64,000 bases of DNA from Montifringilla adamsi (taxonomy: Eukaryota; Chordata; Aves; Passeriformes; Passeridae). The notes below the pieces were generated by a model. That model did no database searches, had not been told where the DNA came from, and was given only the letters and a program-made list of their open reading frames with translations. The stretch covers positions 19,371,415 to 19,435,414 of the forward strand of contig JAGGNK010000002.1 in NCBI GenBank assembly GCA_017590115.1, given 5' to 3'. A program made the position numbers and the translations under genes. Below are positions 48,401 to 61,297 of the stretch, piece by piece. How positions within the stretch are numbered: position 1 is the first letter of the stretch; each line of letters begins with the position of its first letter.

Positions 48401-50944
48401 ATTGACCCATATATCACTCCAGTACATCATGCCATGAATATTTGAATGTACAGAATTATCAATGCATAAAGTACACAGAACAATTAAATTGTGCCTTGAA
48501 ATATTGCCAGTCTTTAAACAGAACATGTGCAGAATGTAGCAAAAACATCAGTTTTGTAACAAGACATATTCGCAGTAGAAAGACAATTCAGTTAGAGGAG
48601 GAGTTACACAAGCAAAAAGCAGCTACATGCAAAGGAAGAAAAATGGTGAATTAGGAAACTGGGTTTTAAGGGTTAGCCAAAGATTTTGCAGTGGGAAATT
48701 TGGTCTCTGACACAGAAAAATTGTGAAGTCCAGAAACACATAGATCTGTTTCCCAAAGGCATTACTAAGCTAAAATAAAAAATGCTGTAAGCAAGGGTAT
48801 TGTTGGTGGATATTTCTTTTGTTTCTAATTCCCTATAGTAAGAGCCAGGAAGATAAATGTAGGTTCATAAGTGTGTATGCTTATCTACTTATTTCAGTCT
48901 CACCCTCCAGCTCCATGAAGGAAAGAGAGAAGAAGAAAACAGCAGTGCAACCTGTTCATATTTGTACATGGCTCTCTTCCAGGCAATGTGTTACATTGAG
49001 ATGAAGAGAGAAAAATAAAGTCTCTGGAGTCTGCTTTGCCATAAATTATATTTCTGTATTATTGGATTTCCATTTATTTCAGTGATCCTATCCTGGTGTG
49101 CAATTGGTACAATAAAAGGAGGAATCCATTTGAAAATTAGTGCTTGCAGCCTTGCAGCTTGTAACATGAGGACCATAGTAAAACAAGGCCAGGTCTGATG
49201 GGATTAAACTGGTCCGTCATTAACTGGTTTACGATGATGACAGAGGTTGTATTGCAATGCCCCTGGGATTTATAGTTTGGCTTTATTTTTCTGATTAGAG
49301 CAGGCAACCGAGAGAGCCTATAAATACATTTTCTCATCTTCTAATCGTCTTAGTTAATGATGCATAAGTGGATGGATTTCCAGCCATATGTTGCTAAGGG
49401 CCTCTGTGCAGTTGAAGGGGGGATATACCTTCAAGGGTTAGTTAAAATTGAAGCTTCTGTGACTGACAGAATTATTTTAGTTCATATGCTGCAACTTCTG
49501 CTCTATATTTTAACACACAAATTCTTTCTTGGAATAGAAGTCCCTTAGTTTAAACAATGGAAAATCTATTGTGTTTTCTATCACCAGCTTCCACAGAACA
49601 AAATTTTGGTTCAGGGAACATAAAATTCATAAAAATAAGTGTTACTCAAATATTTTGTAACATGGGGTAGGAAGATTTGCCTCCTGTACTTCCAGATGGG
49701 AAAGCAGTCCCAGCCAGCAGTGCTGCTGAGCATGGACAGGCTGTTCTGATTTGCCTCTGCAAACCCAGTCATAAAATCAGTGGATTTGGGATTAGAAGGC
49801 CTATGGCATTGAGACAGCCTATCCTAATGTTAAAAAGGGATACAACTTGAAGAATAGAAAATTAGTATAGCAGAAAAAAATCCAGCTCTCCCAGTGTGCT
49901 CGAAGATGTGTAGGCCACTTAGATACAACCACATACACTACAGCAGGAGTGGATCTATGCAGGTAAAGGGTCAGTCTGACTCTCCACACTGTACATTTTT
50001 CACTTCAAACTCAGTCTAGTCTGGTTTGGTGGATTGGACACACAGTTCCACCTTAGAGAAATCCAGGTTGTGCACTCAAGACTACTTTGGGATATAAAGT
50101 AAGGAAGGCGGGGATCAGAAGTGCACTGTAAATTCCAAATAGAACTCTTGATACAGATCCACCCCAATTTATTGATATTAAATCACTGTAACAATAAAAA
50201 AGCCTTCACTATTGAGATATTTTACCCATATATCACAAAGAATTTTACAAGTGTGGTTAATGGTGATTATAAGTTTCTCAGAGAAATTATCACCGGCTCA
50301 TTCCCTTGACTTCCTTAGGAACATCCATCTCACTACAAAGCAGTCAGCTCTTACCCAGAATTTCTAAGTCACAGACAGAGCAACAACTACTGTGGATGTG
50401 GCTCATAATGCTTTTTCTTTTTTTATTTTACAGTCCTATAAACTTTAGCCTTCTTTCATTTTAGCGTTCTTTCTCAATGTGTTTACCCATTTTTAACATC
50501 CAGGACAAAAAAATAAATAAATCAAAAATGTGCCTGGTTGATCCTGTTATGACCAAGTGGCTTTGCTTGCTTGCTGCAGATGCAAGTAGTTGTCTGAGGG
50601 AGCTCTCAGTCATGATTCAAAGAGCAAGTCACCAAGAACAAAACTATCCTTACAGCCAATTCTCTGCTAAGTCCCCTCCTGCCCAGTCCAAGACTTCCAG
50701 CAAGGAATCTGTGTTCATGCCTGGGAACATGAGTAATCCCTTTGAGCTTATCCTGGAAAGGTCAGTTGTTGCAGCTTCTTCCCCCACACAATTTGATTTC
50801 TTTATTCTATATTTTGAAAAATGAGGAGCTCCTGATGAACACACTTTCACAGACAGGGCAAGCCATGGCACCTTTTTCCAAGATACCAGTAGCAGTGACT
50901 TGATAGCAATGATGCAGTTTCTGTCCTTCTTCTTCCCACACGGA
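45433..50944. other. Intergenic DNA between HTATSF1 and BRS3
   Basis: AT-rich, without recognisable exons on either strand. The right end should contain the BRS3 3' UTR. A weak CR1-like stretch is noted separately at 49771-49830. Confidence 0.6.
49771..49830 (-). mobile_element. Possible degraded CR1 3' end
   Basis: ATAAAATCAGTGG, then GGGATTAGAAGGCC, is loosely like the AATCATAGAATGG and GGTTGGAAGGGACC start of reversed CR1 elements. Too diverged to be sure. Confidence 0.3.
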
Positions 50945-51352
50945 TTAAACACTTTCCTCTTCTTTCGTGATGCTATAATCTGTTAGCAGCGTGACACTGA
51001 TTTCTGAGCCACGCATGCTTCCTGTGACTGACAGGGCTCTGGTAGGAGAACTGCTCTGGGGAGCACTGGGAGACTTTGCACAGAATGCTGCCTTGCAGCA
51101 TGAAACTTGCTTTTTAAAATGTTGCCGGAAACTTTTACTCAGCCAATAAAGAGCAAAAGGATTGACGCAGGAATTGCTGAAGGCCAAGGCACGGGAAAAA
51201 ATAGTTGCTATCAGATGAAAGGCAGAAGCATTGACAGAAGTGTGGTAGGTGAAAGAGCGGTATAGGTACAGGATGTGGTTGGGCAGCCAGCAGAAGGCAA
51301 ACAGAGCCACAAGCACCAGCACTGTCTTTGCAACTCTCTTGCGGGATTCAAT
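50945..51352 (-). CDS. BRS3: BRS3 exon 3 (TM6-TM7, C-tail)
   Basis: 408 nt including TAA at 50945-50947, residues 262-396. Starts [18 protein letters not shown] (TM6), carries CWLPNH and NPFALYW, and ends in a Ser-rich tail with [11 protein letters not shown] close to the human tail. Acceptor TCTTGTAG|ATTG. Confidence 0.95.
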   Translation of the reverse strand: MESRKRVAKTVLVLVALFAFCWLPNHILYLYRSFTYHTSVNASAFHLIATIFSRALAFSNSCVNPFALYWLSKSFRQHFKKQVSCCKAAFCAKSPSAPQSSSPTRALSVTGSMRGSEISVTLLTDYSITKEEESV

Positions 51353-54300
51353 CTACAAGAAAGAAATGCATAGCTGGTGTTAACAGCAATTAGTAAAATG
51401 TTTGTGTTGTTGGTGCTGATTTGCAAAGCAGGGTAAAAGTCTAAATGCTTGAGTAACCAAAAAAGCAAAAGGTAAAAATAAAAAGAGCAAACAAATAAAA
51501 CCCCAAACCAGAAGACCCAAACCAGAAAATAAATCTATTTCATATTTTTTTAACATTAAAGCATTCCCAGTGAAGAGCACATTTCTTTTCCATTATACAT
51601 CATATGACACTCTCATCTAGACAAGGACTTCAAAATACAGTAATTAATGTGTCAGCTGACATGGATGAGGTCCCAGTGTTTAAAATTCAATGTTTTAACT
51701 CTTGAGTTTACAGGGTCATGATAAAGCACAACAGACCCGTCTCTCTTTAGCAAAGAGTGGACTCTCACAAATGATGAGTCATGAGCATGTGCCTAAGTAC
51801 ACAGATTAGTTTGGATTCAAATTTGGTACGGGCTAAGTTTGTGGAGCTTTTTACTCCATCATGAGGTAAAATTTTGTACTTAAGAATTAGTATTTAATCA
51901 ATACAATAGACTTTGGAAAATTGGAGAGTTTAGTGCTTGATCAGAGCTTACCTGCTTACAGGCATGAGAGTGTTCTTCTGCTGGCATGTTGGATGTACTT
52001 TTATATAAAGTTCTGGCGATAAGAAAGTAGTAGACAGAAATGACAGCTAAGGGCACAATATAGAACACTAAGAAGCAAACCAGAGAGTGAGCTTCCTGCA
52101 GGATCTTCTCAGATACAGGATAGGGGGCACACGCCTCAAAAGTTACATTTTTCTCAGGATTGCTGAAAGAATATAAATCTGAAAAAACAGCCTCTGGGAT
52201 AGCAAATATCATGGAGACAATCCAAACACAGCCTGCTTTACAGCAGGTCTTCAGGAGTGCATCTGAAGTCTGCAGTTCCAAGGGTTTAACGATGGCTCTG
52301 TACCTAAAATGACCAACATCGCTGTCAGAATAAACACAGAAATAATGTGAGCACATACTGCAAAATTCTTAAGGCTAAACCCATTACTGTTCTTCCTAAA
52401 CTAAAGGGTGCTGGAATTCTCTTGGAAATGAAAGCAGACACTAGCTCTTTGGAATTAAAATCAAAATGTAAAAGTTAATTTCAGGCATGTATTTTAATGG
52501 ATTGACAGGCAGGAGTTGTCATTAAAAACTTCCTGTGTAAAGATGACTTCTAAAGTTTGGATTGGGATCACTAAGGGCAATCATCACTCCTAATTTTATG
52601 ACACTGCCTTGAAAGATAAATGAGGGAATTAGTATGCAACATTGATGACTGTATGAAGCAAGTTAACTATTTTATAAATAGATGAAACCAAGCATGTTTG
52701 CCCCTCCTTTCTTCTGTCTCCTTTAGACCCTTCTGAGTGCAGTGATCTGACTCAAAATAATGCTCCAGGATTCATTCTTATTTATAAAGCAGGAGAGGGC
52801 ACTGCTATTGATTCATGCCTGTGATTTTGCAGCATATGGACTGAGTCAGGCACACAAGAAGAATCTGGATTAATCTCTAGATGTGTGATAATATGTGTGA
52901 AAGTGGGACATGGAAAAAGACCAACTTCCTTGAAGACGGATGAAGCACAGGAAACAATATACCCTGCTCCTAAAGGATCAGGGAGTCTTGATAATGCAGA
53001 AAGAAGCAACCCCTCCAGGGAAGCACAAGGCTGGCATGAAAAGAAAGGTGGTGAAAAAGGACCCAGAAGATAAGAAAGCTTAGTTGTATCATTTTTCACA
53101 AGCTGAGGATCTGGTCTTTTTCTCCTCTAGGCAAATTTAAATAGAAAGCTGGAAGCTGGCTTGCTATCTATCAAATACCATTTTTTATTGACTTTGAGCT
53201 CTTCTAGCATATTGGAACACAACAGTCTGGCATTAAGCCCATGACTGATCTGAGCTTGCTTTGTAAGTTTACGATGTAGTTACTCTGTGAGAATGTAGAA
53301 GAGAGTATTTATATAACAGCTACCATGAAGAATTAAATACAGAAGCAAGTGTCTAAACCATAGAATCAGAGAAGAGTGGGGGTTGGAAGAGATCTTTAAA
53401 GGTCATTTAGTCATGGTGAATTCTGAATTTACATCCTACAGAACCAAGACCTTGGAGCTATAGGTATATAGCTATATAGGTAGTTCAATGTAAACATTAG
53501 TTTATCTTCAGCAGTAGTTAAAAAAACCCTAAAATAAACCCAAACTAAAACAACAACAAAAAAGCAAAATGTTAGGTAGTATTAGGAAAAAAATGGAGAA
53601 CAAAAAAGACAATTGTGCAATTACCTGTATCCCTGATTCATGCAACTTTTGATTATCATGTGTTGCTCTGCACACCTTAACTAAAAGAAACACAACCTAA
53701 GGATGGATTATGACATGAATAGCCTGGAGGCATGAAGAGGGATCACTGTCTCTTCCAACACAAGCACCAGCACCCTCAAATGAAGCAGTGCAGAAATAAA
53801 AGGAGTTACTTTGTACAGGTAGTGAAAGTCATTGCTGAGGAAGTTCAAGAAAAAGCTGAACAAGTATCCAAAAGAGAAATCCTTTGAGGTTATTAAATAG
53901 ACAGAAACAACATCTGTTTAGTGTCATCTGAAGGCATAGTGTTAAAAATGTAGCTGGATAGAGGTTTTTATTCTTCCTATGTGTCTTTTCTTGTCCTTAT
54001 ACTACCACTGCTGGAGGCTAGTATTGGTCTACATGGATCCTTGATTTGACCCTATGTGGTCATTCCTGTGCTGGCTGATTATTTTGGCGTACAGCAACAG
54101 TACCACTGGTAAAATTCTGAACACATGAACAATTTTCTGTTACATACAATCCACAATTGCTGGCAGACAGGATGATCTTTTTTCTCTCTCAATACTAAAT
54201 TTAATTTTTTGTTTTTCTACTCCTCAGTGGTCCTGCTCCTGCTGATTGAATTGAAATCTCCTCTCAGTTTTGTTCATTCGAGAAAGAAGTACACAGAAGA

Positions 54301-55411
54301 CAGATTCAGCACTTCCTGACAGCAGTCAGAATACTGATCCCTCCTAGCAATGCTGTCATTACAACCTGAGTTTAATTTCACGACCTCTGGGCTAAAATGT
54401 TTCTGTAAAAGACAGAAGAACTACAAGACAAAAAAATTTTTATATATATGCACTTCTCAAGGTGAAAATTACATTAGCCATCAAATCATGAGAGTCATTC
54501 CTTTGTCCCCCAGTCTGTTCTGTTTTCTTTTGGCTTTTTATCCCATGTCAGTCTTTTATGTTCTAGGATTTTAAAGCATCCCTGAGTGCATAGGTTATAG
54601 AATTTCCACTCATAATCAGTTTTATTTTTCATCTTCCTTGACTACTTCACTGTACCACTAGATAGCACCAATATACTGTCTTTTTCCCAACTTAAGCCAT
54701 TTCCTTTTTCTGTGCAATTGAGAAAAACCCTTGTAATGTACCTCAAAGTAATAAAAGGTCAGAAGAGTTAAAGAGTTTTCCTCACCTCACTCCCTTAAAA
54801 AGAAGTACTACATTTTTACTAACACGCATTTTTAAATTACATGGGAGGCTGGTAGTTTGGTATTTTTAGTCTATTACAATGTGCTGCTTAAGACTGTGCA
54901 AAATGATAATATCTACTATTTTATTAATTTCTAATTTCAAACCTGCAGCATCTCCTGGCAAATCAGTTGCAAAGACCCACCTGTCAGCACTGAGAACAGT
55001 CAGGGTGAACACTGATACTCCAACTGATGTTAACTGGATAAAAGACAGCAGCTTGCACCCAATTCTTCCGAAGAGCCAAGTATCCACAATGTAACGTGTT
55101 GCATCTATAGGCACACATGTTAACAAAAGCAGCAGGTCTCCGAATGCCAGGCTGGTGATGAAGATGTTGGGAACCGTCTGCATTGATTTAATCTTGAAAA
55201 AAACTTTGATGAGTATTGCATTTCCAAGGAGACCCACTGAAATGATCACAGCATATGTAACATAAATTGTGCACAATATTTCTAATCCTGGAAAGGAGTC
55301 TTCGGTCCATTTTTCCTTTCTGGTTTCATTATCAGAGCTTGATTTCAGTTCTGTACTATCCACGGATGCACACAAAGTCTGATTAGCTGATTGTAAGTAT
55401 AATTGAGACAT
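50945..55411 (-). CDS. BRS3: Bombesin receptor subtype 3 (avian BRS3/BRS-3.5-type GPCR), 3 exons, complete
   Basis: Class A GPCR of the bombesin family, Gq-coupled in known members, at the plasma membrane. Exons 54981-55411, 51952-52303 and 50945-51352 join to 396 residues plus TAA (human 399 as I recall). N-glycosylation sequons occur at N10, N28 and N196; TM1 starts about residue 45. The Cys119-Cys202 pair would form the TM3-ECL2 disulfide. DRY is at 143-145, CWLP at 282-285, NPFALY at 325-330, and Cys346-347 are likely palmitoylated. The first intron splits the DRY arginine codon, the ancestral intron position of this family. Specificity positions read Gln126, Pro204, Arg293 and Ser314: the first three are GRP-receptor-like rather than mammalian BRS3-like, matching the hybrid chicken receptor called BRS-3.5. 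It lies next to HTATSF1 as in mammals. Confidence 0.96.
51952..52303 (-). CDS. BRS3: BRS3 exon 2 (TM4-TM5 and ICL3)
   Basis: 352 nt, completing Arg144 through Gln261. Begins [10 protein letters not shown]; contains [18 protein letters not shown] (TM4), [10 protein letters not shown] (ECL2) and [16 protein letters not shown] (TM5). Acceptor CATTTTAG|GTAC, donor AAGCAG|GTAAGC. Confidence 0.95.
53357..53416 (-). mobile_element. CR1-type LINE fragment in BRS3 intron 1
   Basis: ACCATAGAATCAGAGAAGAG, then GGGGTTGGAAGAGATCTTTA and GGTCATTTAGTC, match the reversed 3' terminus of avian CR1 elements. Only about 60 bp survive. Confidence 0.75.
54981..55411 (-). CDS. BRS3: BRS3 exon 1 (N-terminus, TM1-TM3)
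   Basis: 431 nt, residues 1-143 and two bases of Arg144. The ATG at 55411 opens [12 protein letters not shown]; the next in-frame Met is within ICL1. Donor GACAG|GTGGGT at 54980/54981. Confidence 0.95.
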
Positions 55412-58400
55412 TTCTTTAACCGTTTCTTCTCCCCAGGCTGGACTTGAATTGATAAAAAAAAATGTTTAATATTTAGCTTGCAGCATGTCAGCAGGGTCAA
55501 TGGAAAGGTACAGGTTTGTGTCTGAAACTCAGATTCCTGTTGCAAATTAACTACTTTCACCCCCTTCTGGATCTCAAAACATGCCTAGGAGAAATGCACA
55601 TAGATCTTGTTCTGAACTGGAGAGGAGGAGAATTTTTTTATTGGCTTTTCAGCTAGTGGAACAGAGAGGGAGGAGGAAAAGAGAAACGGAGTTCCTCTAA
55701 ATACATTAGCTGAAATGAGGTGAGATTTTTACTGGAGATGTCTGGCAAGTAAATATCATATTGTGTCAAAACTGTAACATTAGGGTTTGTATATTACATC
55801 GCAGACCTTTATTACTGTTGTTCAAAATTTTCTAAAATGAGAATATAATGAAAACCTGAAATAGTTTTCTCAATAGTATGGGTCAGCAGAGAATATACTA
55901 AATTAACACAAAATTCTTCAGTACACATTAATGGCAGATAAAATATGTTCAGAGTATAGTTAGTATTTTCTGACAAAGCTATAGAAACAGACTGTGCTCT
56001 TGTTGCAGCGTAGCAGGGCGGTAGAAATGCTGCAACCTCCTTTGAAATATCTCTTTCATAAGCCGCTCAAAGTAAGGCCACAAGAGCAGCCATTTCAAGT
56101 CCATGCACAGACACATGCCACAGACAGCCCAGCGAAGGAAACGCAGGAAGGGTCTTTTCATGATATATTCCAGTGAGGGGTTTATTGCATCCACCATGCC
56201 AAAGGCACAAAGAGACAAAAGACAAAACCATGTGGTCTGCAGGACTTCAGTGTGGGGTCAGTGACCAGTGACCTGAGGGCACAGAGGTGGGGAAAGGGCA
56301 GGGCCAAGGGCAGCAACCTGTAGGGGGATGAGGGATGAATAATTGGGGTGGGCGGTGTCCACTGGCCAGTGGGGGAGGCAATCTCATGTAGACTGACTGT
56401 AGTGCTGCAGGGCATCAGGGGTTAAGTCTTCTCTATCAGCCTAGGTGGGGAAAACTCTATGATATAGTCTTCCCTGAGGTGGAGGAGTAAAAGGATTCCA
56501 CATGCTCTGATTAGCCTTTCTATCACAGAAATGCAGTGACCTTCCAATAGGCAATATAAAACCAAAATTTATGGCCACAGTCTTGGTAACACTTGGGTTT
56601 TTTTCCTTGAAACAGTCCCACTGTTTCAATTTATGCCAAAGTATGAAGAAGTTTATAGGTAGTTGCTGGATAGATGCCTGTTGTCTTGCAATAACCCATG
56701 TACGTATTGGCTTTGAATGGTGCAAATGATGAGTCAAATCTTCTGAGAGAAGATTCCTGATTTCCTGATGCTTTCTCAAGCTGACATGTTAGTAGTAGTA
56801 TGGGTTTTCTTATCTTTAGGTAAGTCAGCAGTCAAATCTTGAATAATCTCATTATGCGCTCAAATCATCTTACTTTGATGAACTCCTGATTAACTTTTCT
56901 GTAAACTAAGATACAAGAAATGTGGTGCATTGAACTAAATCTCCTAAAATTAAGAAAGCCAAGATCTAATTTCTAAATAGTGGGAGTGAAAAAGGGATCA
57001 AAGGCCTGCAGCTTTATTACTTGAAAATTAAGATCAGTCACTGGAGTATTTTTCCTTCAGATTGTTCCTGAGCTGTGACATTGGAGTGGCGAAGGTACCC
57101 TGCTCAAATCACAAAAGCAACCTTATAGCTGAGTCCCTTTAGCTGCATGTATGCAGACACACAAATCAAGCTTGTTTCATTTACTCAAAAAAAAATTCCC
57201 TAAGTACTATGCATGAAAAGCCTTATTTTTCCTCCCCCACTCCCAATCCTTTCAAATATAACCATGCCATACATATCAGGTGGTGAAAGACCGGGTGGAA
57301 GAATGTACATCAAATGGAAGATCTGTGCTGTGGCATGGTGGGAGAAGGAGTCACTGATAGAGGATTCATGGGTTAAAAATTCCAATTATGCTTTTCGAAA
57401 GTGCTTTCAGAAGAGAAGCTCTTGTCATCATCAACCAGAATATGTCCTTTCACGCAGGCGCAGTATGTAGGTTGCTCACAGATTAAGGTACCTTTGAGGA
57501 TCCTGATTATGTTGTCCACCCACACTGGCATAGTACCATGCATTATATTTAACAGAGAGTTCAGTAACTGTAGCAGATTGTGACAGCTTAATGTCAGATA
57601 CTTACATGAAATGTTTCATTTTCCTGTATGGGAGATTCAGGGTGTCACCAAACATTGGGAACTAATTGTACTCCACCAAGTGTTGAGTACTCAAGGGTGG
57701 CATCTGAATGACGCATCAGGTGTTCAGCTGAAACTGGAATGGATCTGAAAGAAGCTCATTGCTTGTCTTGAATTGCACTAGAGGTTGGTTGATGCACCAA
57801 TGCTCCACCAGCAGCAGAGATCCCAACCAACTCTTACAGTCCCTGAGCTTCCAGAGCTGTTCAAGAGATTCAGGCTGGCAACATGGACTCTGAGGTTTGG
57901 TAGCTCTGTCACTTGAGCATTTTGTATGCTGGGATGAAGGACCTGAGCTGAGATCCCTCTGTGCAACTCATAATCCACAAGATTGGATTCTTGAGCTGTG
58001 GGTTGTTCCCAGTGGTTGGTATGGGGGATGATTCAGGTATGACGAGAAAACAGACAGACCTCCCAACCCATATTAAAGCCTCTTGAGGACATCAACATGT
58101 GCCACAGATGCAAGCAACTCCAGAAAGTGGCAAAAGCTTAAAATTCTCTTTATTCCTGGTACTTCATGTGCTGTCCATCCCAAACTGGACCAGAGTTTGT
58201 GTATCTAGAGCCGAATGCCCATTCTGATGTTTGATGCTTCAGAATCCCCCACTATCTGGAAACACAAGACTCATTTTTCCCTGCCCTCTCTCTCTCTATC
58301 TGGGCACAGTCACATGTCTAACCCTGCTCAAAGCAGCATGAAATTCTACTTGATTTTCTCTTTCCACTGAAAGACTACTTTCCCCCATCTTTCTGCCTCC

Positions 58401-61297
58401 CTGGGGTAATGTGGCAGCAGGAAGTTTCATCATTTCTCACAATTCTTTCCTCAATCCTTATATTGCTGGAGGTTTTAGGTAGTTGCCCAGCTTCCTTCTT
58501 TATGGAGCCTAAAATACTGTCTTAGTGGATCAATAGGAGGTGCAAACCGCTATTTTCAAAAAGGACACAAAATAACAATGTCTAGACCCAATAATATCTG
58601 AAGGACAGACAGCAAACCACATCTGCAATTTGTTTACGATAGCAGAATTTCAGCTATTTCTTATAGCTTTCTGTTGTTCAAGTCTAACTCTAAAGGAAGA
58701 AAATCATACTGTTATTCCAAACTGTAAAGTACTCGAAGGCATTATTTTGGAGTTTTGCCTCCTGGCCTAAAAAGCAATTTAAGTAATTCTGGCTAGTTTT
58801 TCAGGTTCCAGCTTCACAGAAAGTAAATGCTCCTTTTGAACTCCATGCTGCAAAAAAATACAAATAAAATACTCAAGAGTATATAATTTAGCTGTATTTT
58901 TAATGTAAATTTTCTGCTTTAATGCAGTGTGACTATTGATTTAAATCATTGCTATGTGGTGCATAGTGTCACGCACTCATAAAAATCTTTCAAAACCATT
59001 TGCTCTGCACCAAGCCAAAATATGACAAAAACAGCCAAAATCTTAACTCACTCATTAAAGAAAATTATTTTCCAAAATAGTAAATTTTTTGTTGCTTATT
59101 TTTGGTATTTCAAGGAGCATTGGTCATGCTGCATTGATCGTTATTTATAAAAATATGTCAGAATGCTTTGCAGCTAAAGTGCTAGGAGGACAAAACTGAT
59201 ACATACTAAACTGCAGCTACATTAACCAGCCTGGTTAAGATAATTTTATTAAAGTTAAGGTAATTGTAACTCACTTTTTTTCAGTTGTTATTTGTATCAT
59301 TTCTGAATAGAGCTATTTAATAGTCTTAATTCTTCTTTGCCGTCTCAAACTCATTTTAAACCCTTTGATTGTCTCTCCTAGCAGTTTCACCATCTGTTTA
59401 TTGCTGGCTGATGCATCCTTATGTCTCTCCACTGAGTGAACTGACATTTATGTTTGTTGGGTGTTAAACAGTAGAGTGATTCTGAACAGCTTGCCTATCC
59501 TAGTTCTGATTTGGGTAGACTCTGTTGTGTCATCTTCTCTTAAAAAAGGCTTTTCTTAGGTTAGGATCTCTCCTACAGGTGAGCCTGGTTGCTGTCCATG
59601 TGCCCAAACTCTTTAGTGCAAAGCTAGACTTCCTGCTGGGACACCACAGGCACATTCCTCCTACTCCTCCCATGATGGAGAAAACTCATTTAAATCTAGC
59701 AGTCTGACATGATCAATGTAAATCGGTCACTTTTAGCAAATCCCAGTAGCCTTCCTTTTAGGTCATGTTTTTCTGGCATGATGGAAAGCTTTTTGCTCCT
59801 TCATCAAAAAGTCCTGACCTGGAGTCCTTTAACAACTCCAACTTGTAACACAGACTTTGCATTTGTAACTAAGATTTCTGAAATGTATTTTTCTTCCTAG
59901 TGTTTTCTGAGCTGGCTTTGCCACATTTGTTTTGGGAAGAGGAGTCCCTGCTCTAGACACAACCTTCTCAGGGATGGGTGTGTGTAATTGCCTTGTTTCT
60001 GACTTACATCAGTCAAAATGTGTTACAGCTTTAGTGTCTTTTCCTTAAACTGAAATTGCCAATGGTGTGACACGTAACGGCAAGATGAGGGAACAAAAAG
60101 CCATTTTATAGCTGTGTGATTGTTCCCAATCCAGTTTCTAGTTTTCAGGCAGGCAAGTATTAAGTGGAAAAGCCTGAATGCATGCTGGAGTGAGCATCCA
60201 TGTCGGAGAGAGCAGTCCATGTTCAGAGCAGATTACCGAAACATTCAGGGCAGTGTTCTGTTCTGCTCTGTCCTTCTGGGAGGGTGGGAATACGTCATTT
60301 CCATGTACCACATCTAATGCCTTGCAAAACATAGAGAACATCACCTCCCTCTCTTGCCAGGCATCTTTTTCAGAGCGAGGAGTCTCAGGCAAAGAGGAGG
60401 AATGTTGCAGAGGGCACTGCCCACGCTGGATTTCTTCACTTGTGATGACAAGAGCTAGATTTCAGTGTCTGTCAATCTGATGGTTTTCACCATTAAGTGG
60501 GAACACCTCCTCTATCCTGTATTGATTTTTTTACCATTGCCCAGTCTCCTGAGCAGCTGGAGACAAAGCAACTTTGAGCTATGAAAATGGAAAATGTTTT
60601 TAGTACACTTCAAAGACAATTTCCTCATCTGTGTCACATTCGTAACAGAGTATAACCATTTATTGTAAAAGACTACCTATTTAGGAGAAAAAAACATTGG
60701 TTTATTTCTGGGTTTATCTGTGTGGAGCTGATTTTACAGCAAGGGCAAAGGGAGCTGTGCAGGTACTGAGACTTGGGGCATCAAATCTTGCAGCAATGTT
60801 TAATTGGAACAGTGTCCCTGTCTTTTGAAACTAAGATGAGATATCCAGTTAAACTTTCAAATATCACAAGACTTATCAGCATGCCTAGGTGCAAAAATAA
60901 CACCATCCCAGCCCTCAGTGTTACAAAAGTGAGATGGAAGGTCAGTTCGGAGGAGCTGTCCAAAGGAGCATTTGGTGATGCAGCAACAAGATGGGGTATC
61001 TTTTTGGTTAAAATATTAGAAAAGAGTTTCAGATCTTGTTACAATGCCCAAATCCAGATGGTTCAGTGGAGTTATTGTGATGCAATTTGCCTGCAACAGG
61101 ATCTCAAATGCTGTCATTAATCTATGGCTCCACATGACTTTTATCCTGTTTTTCCATTCTTGCATCCCTTCCAGACCCTTTCTCCAGGACTTTCCTCATG
61201 CCAGTTTCAGTATGGGAAAGGCCAGTGAAATACTGGTGTCATTTCTTAGAAAAGAGAGAAAAATAAACACTGGAATGAAACCCTTGCCCTTCTCTAC
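55412..61297. other. Intergenic DNA upstream of BRS3: no gene recognised
   Basis: Contains the BRS3 promoter side (no confident TATA or 5' exon). A locally GC-richer block at about 55990-56420 has an unassigned minus-strand ORF (55979-56218, 79 codons). By synteny ADGRG4 would be the next gene to the right, but I saw no GPS or seven-TM coding sequence. Confidence 0.55.

Larger units (their letters stand above)
51353..54980 (-). other. BRS3 introns
   Basis: Intron 2 is 51353-51951 and intron 1 is 52304-54980. Intron 1 contains a CR1 fragment (53357-53416) and an A/C-only stretch (53519-53570). No other element is recognised. Confidence 0.8.
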
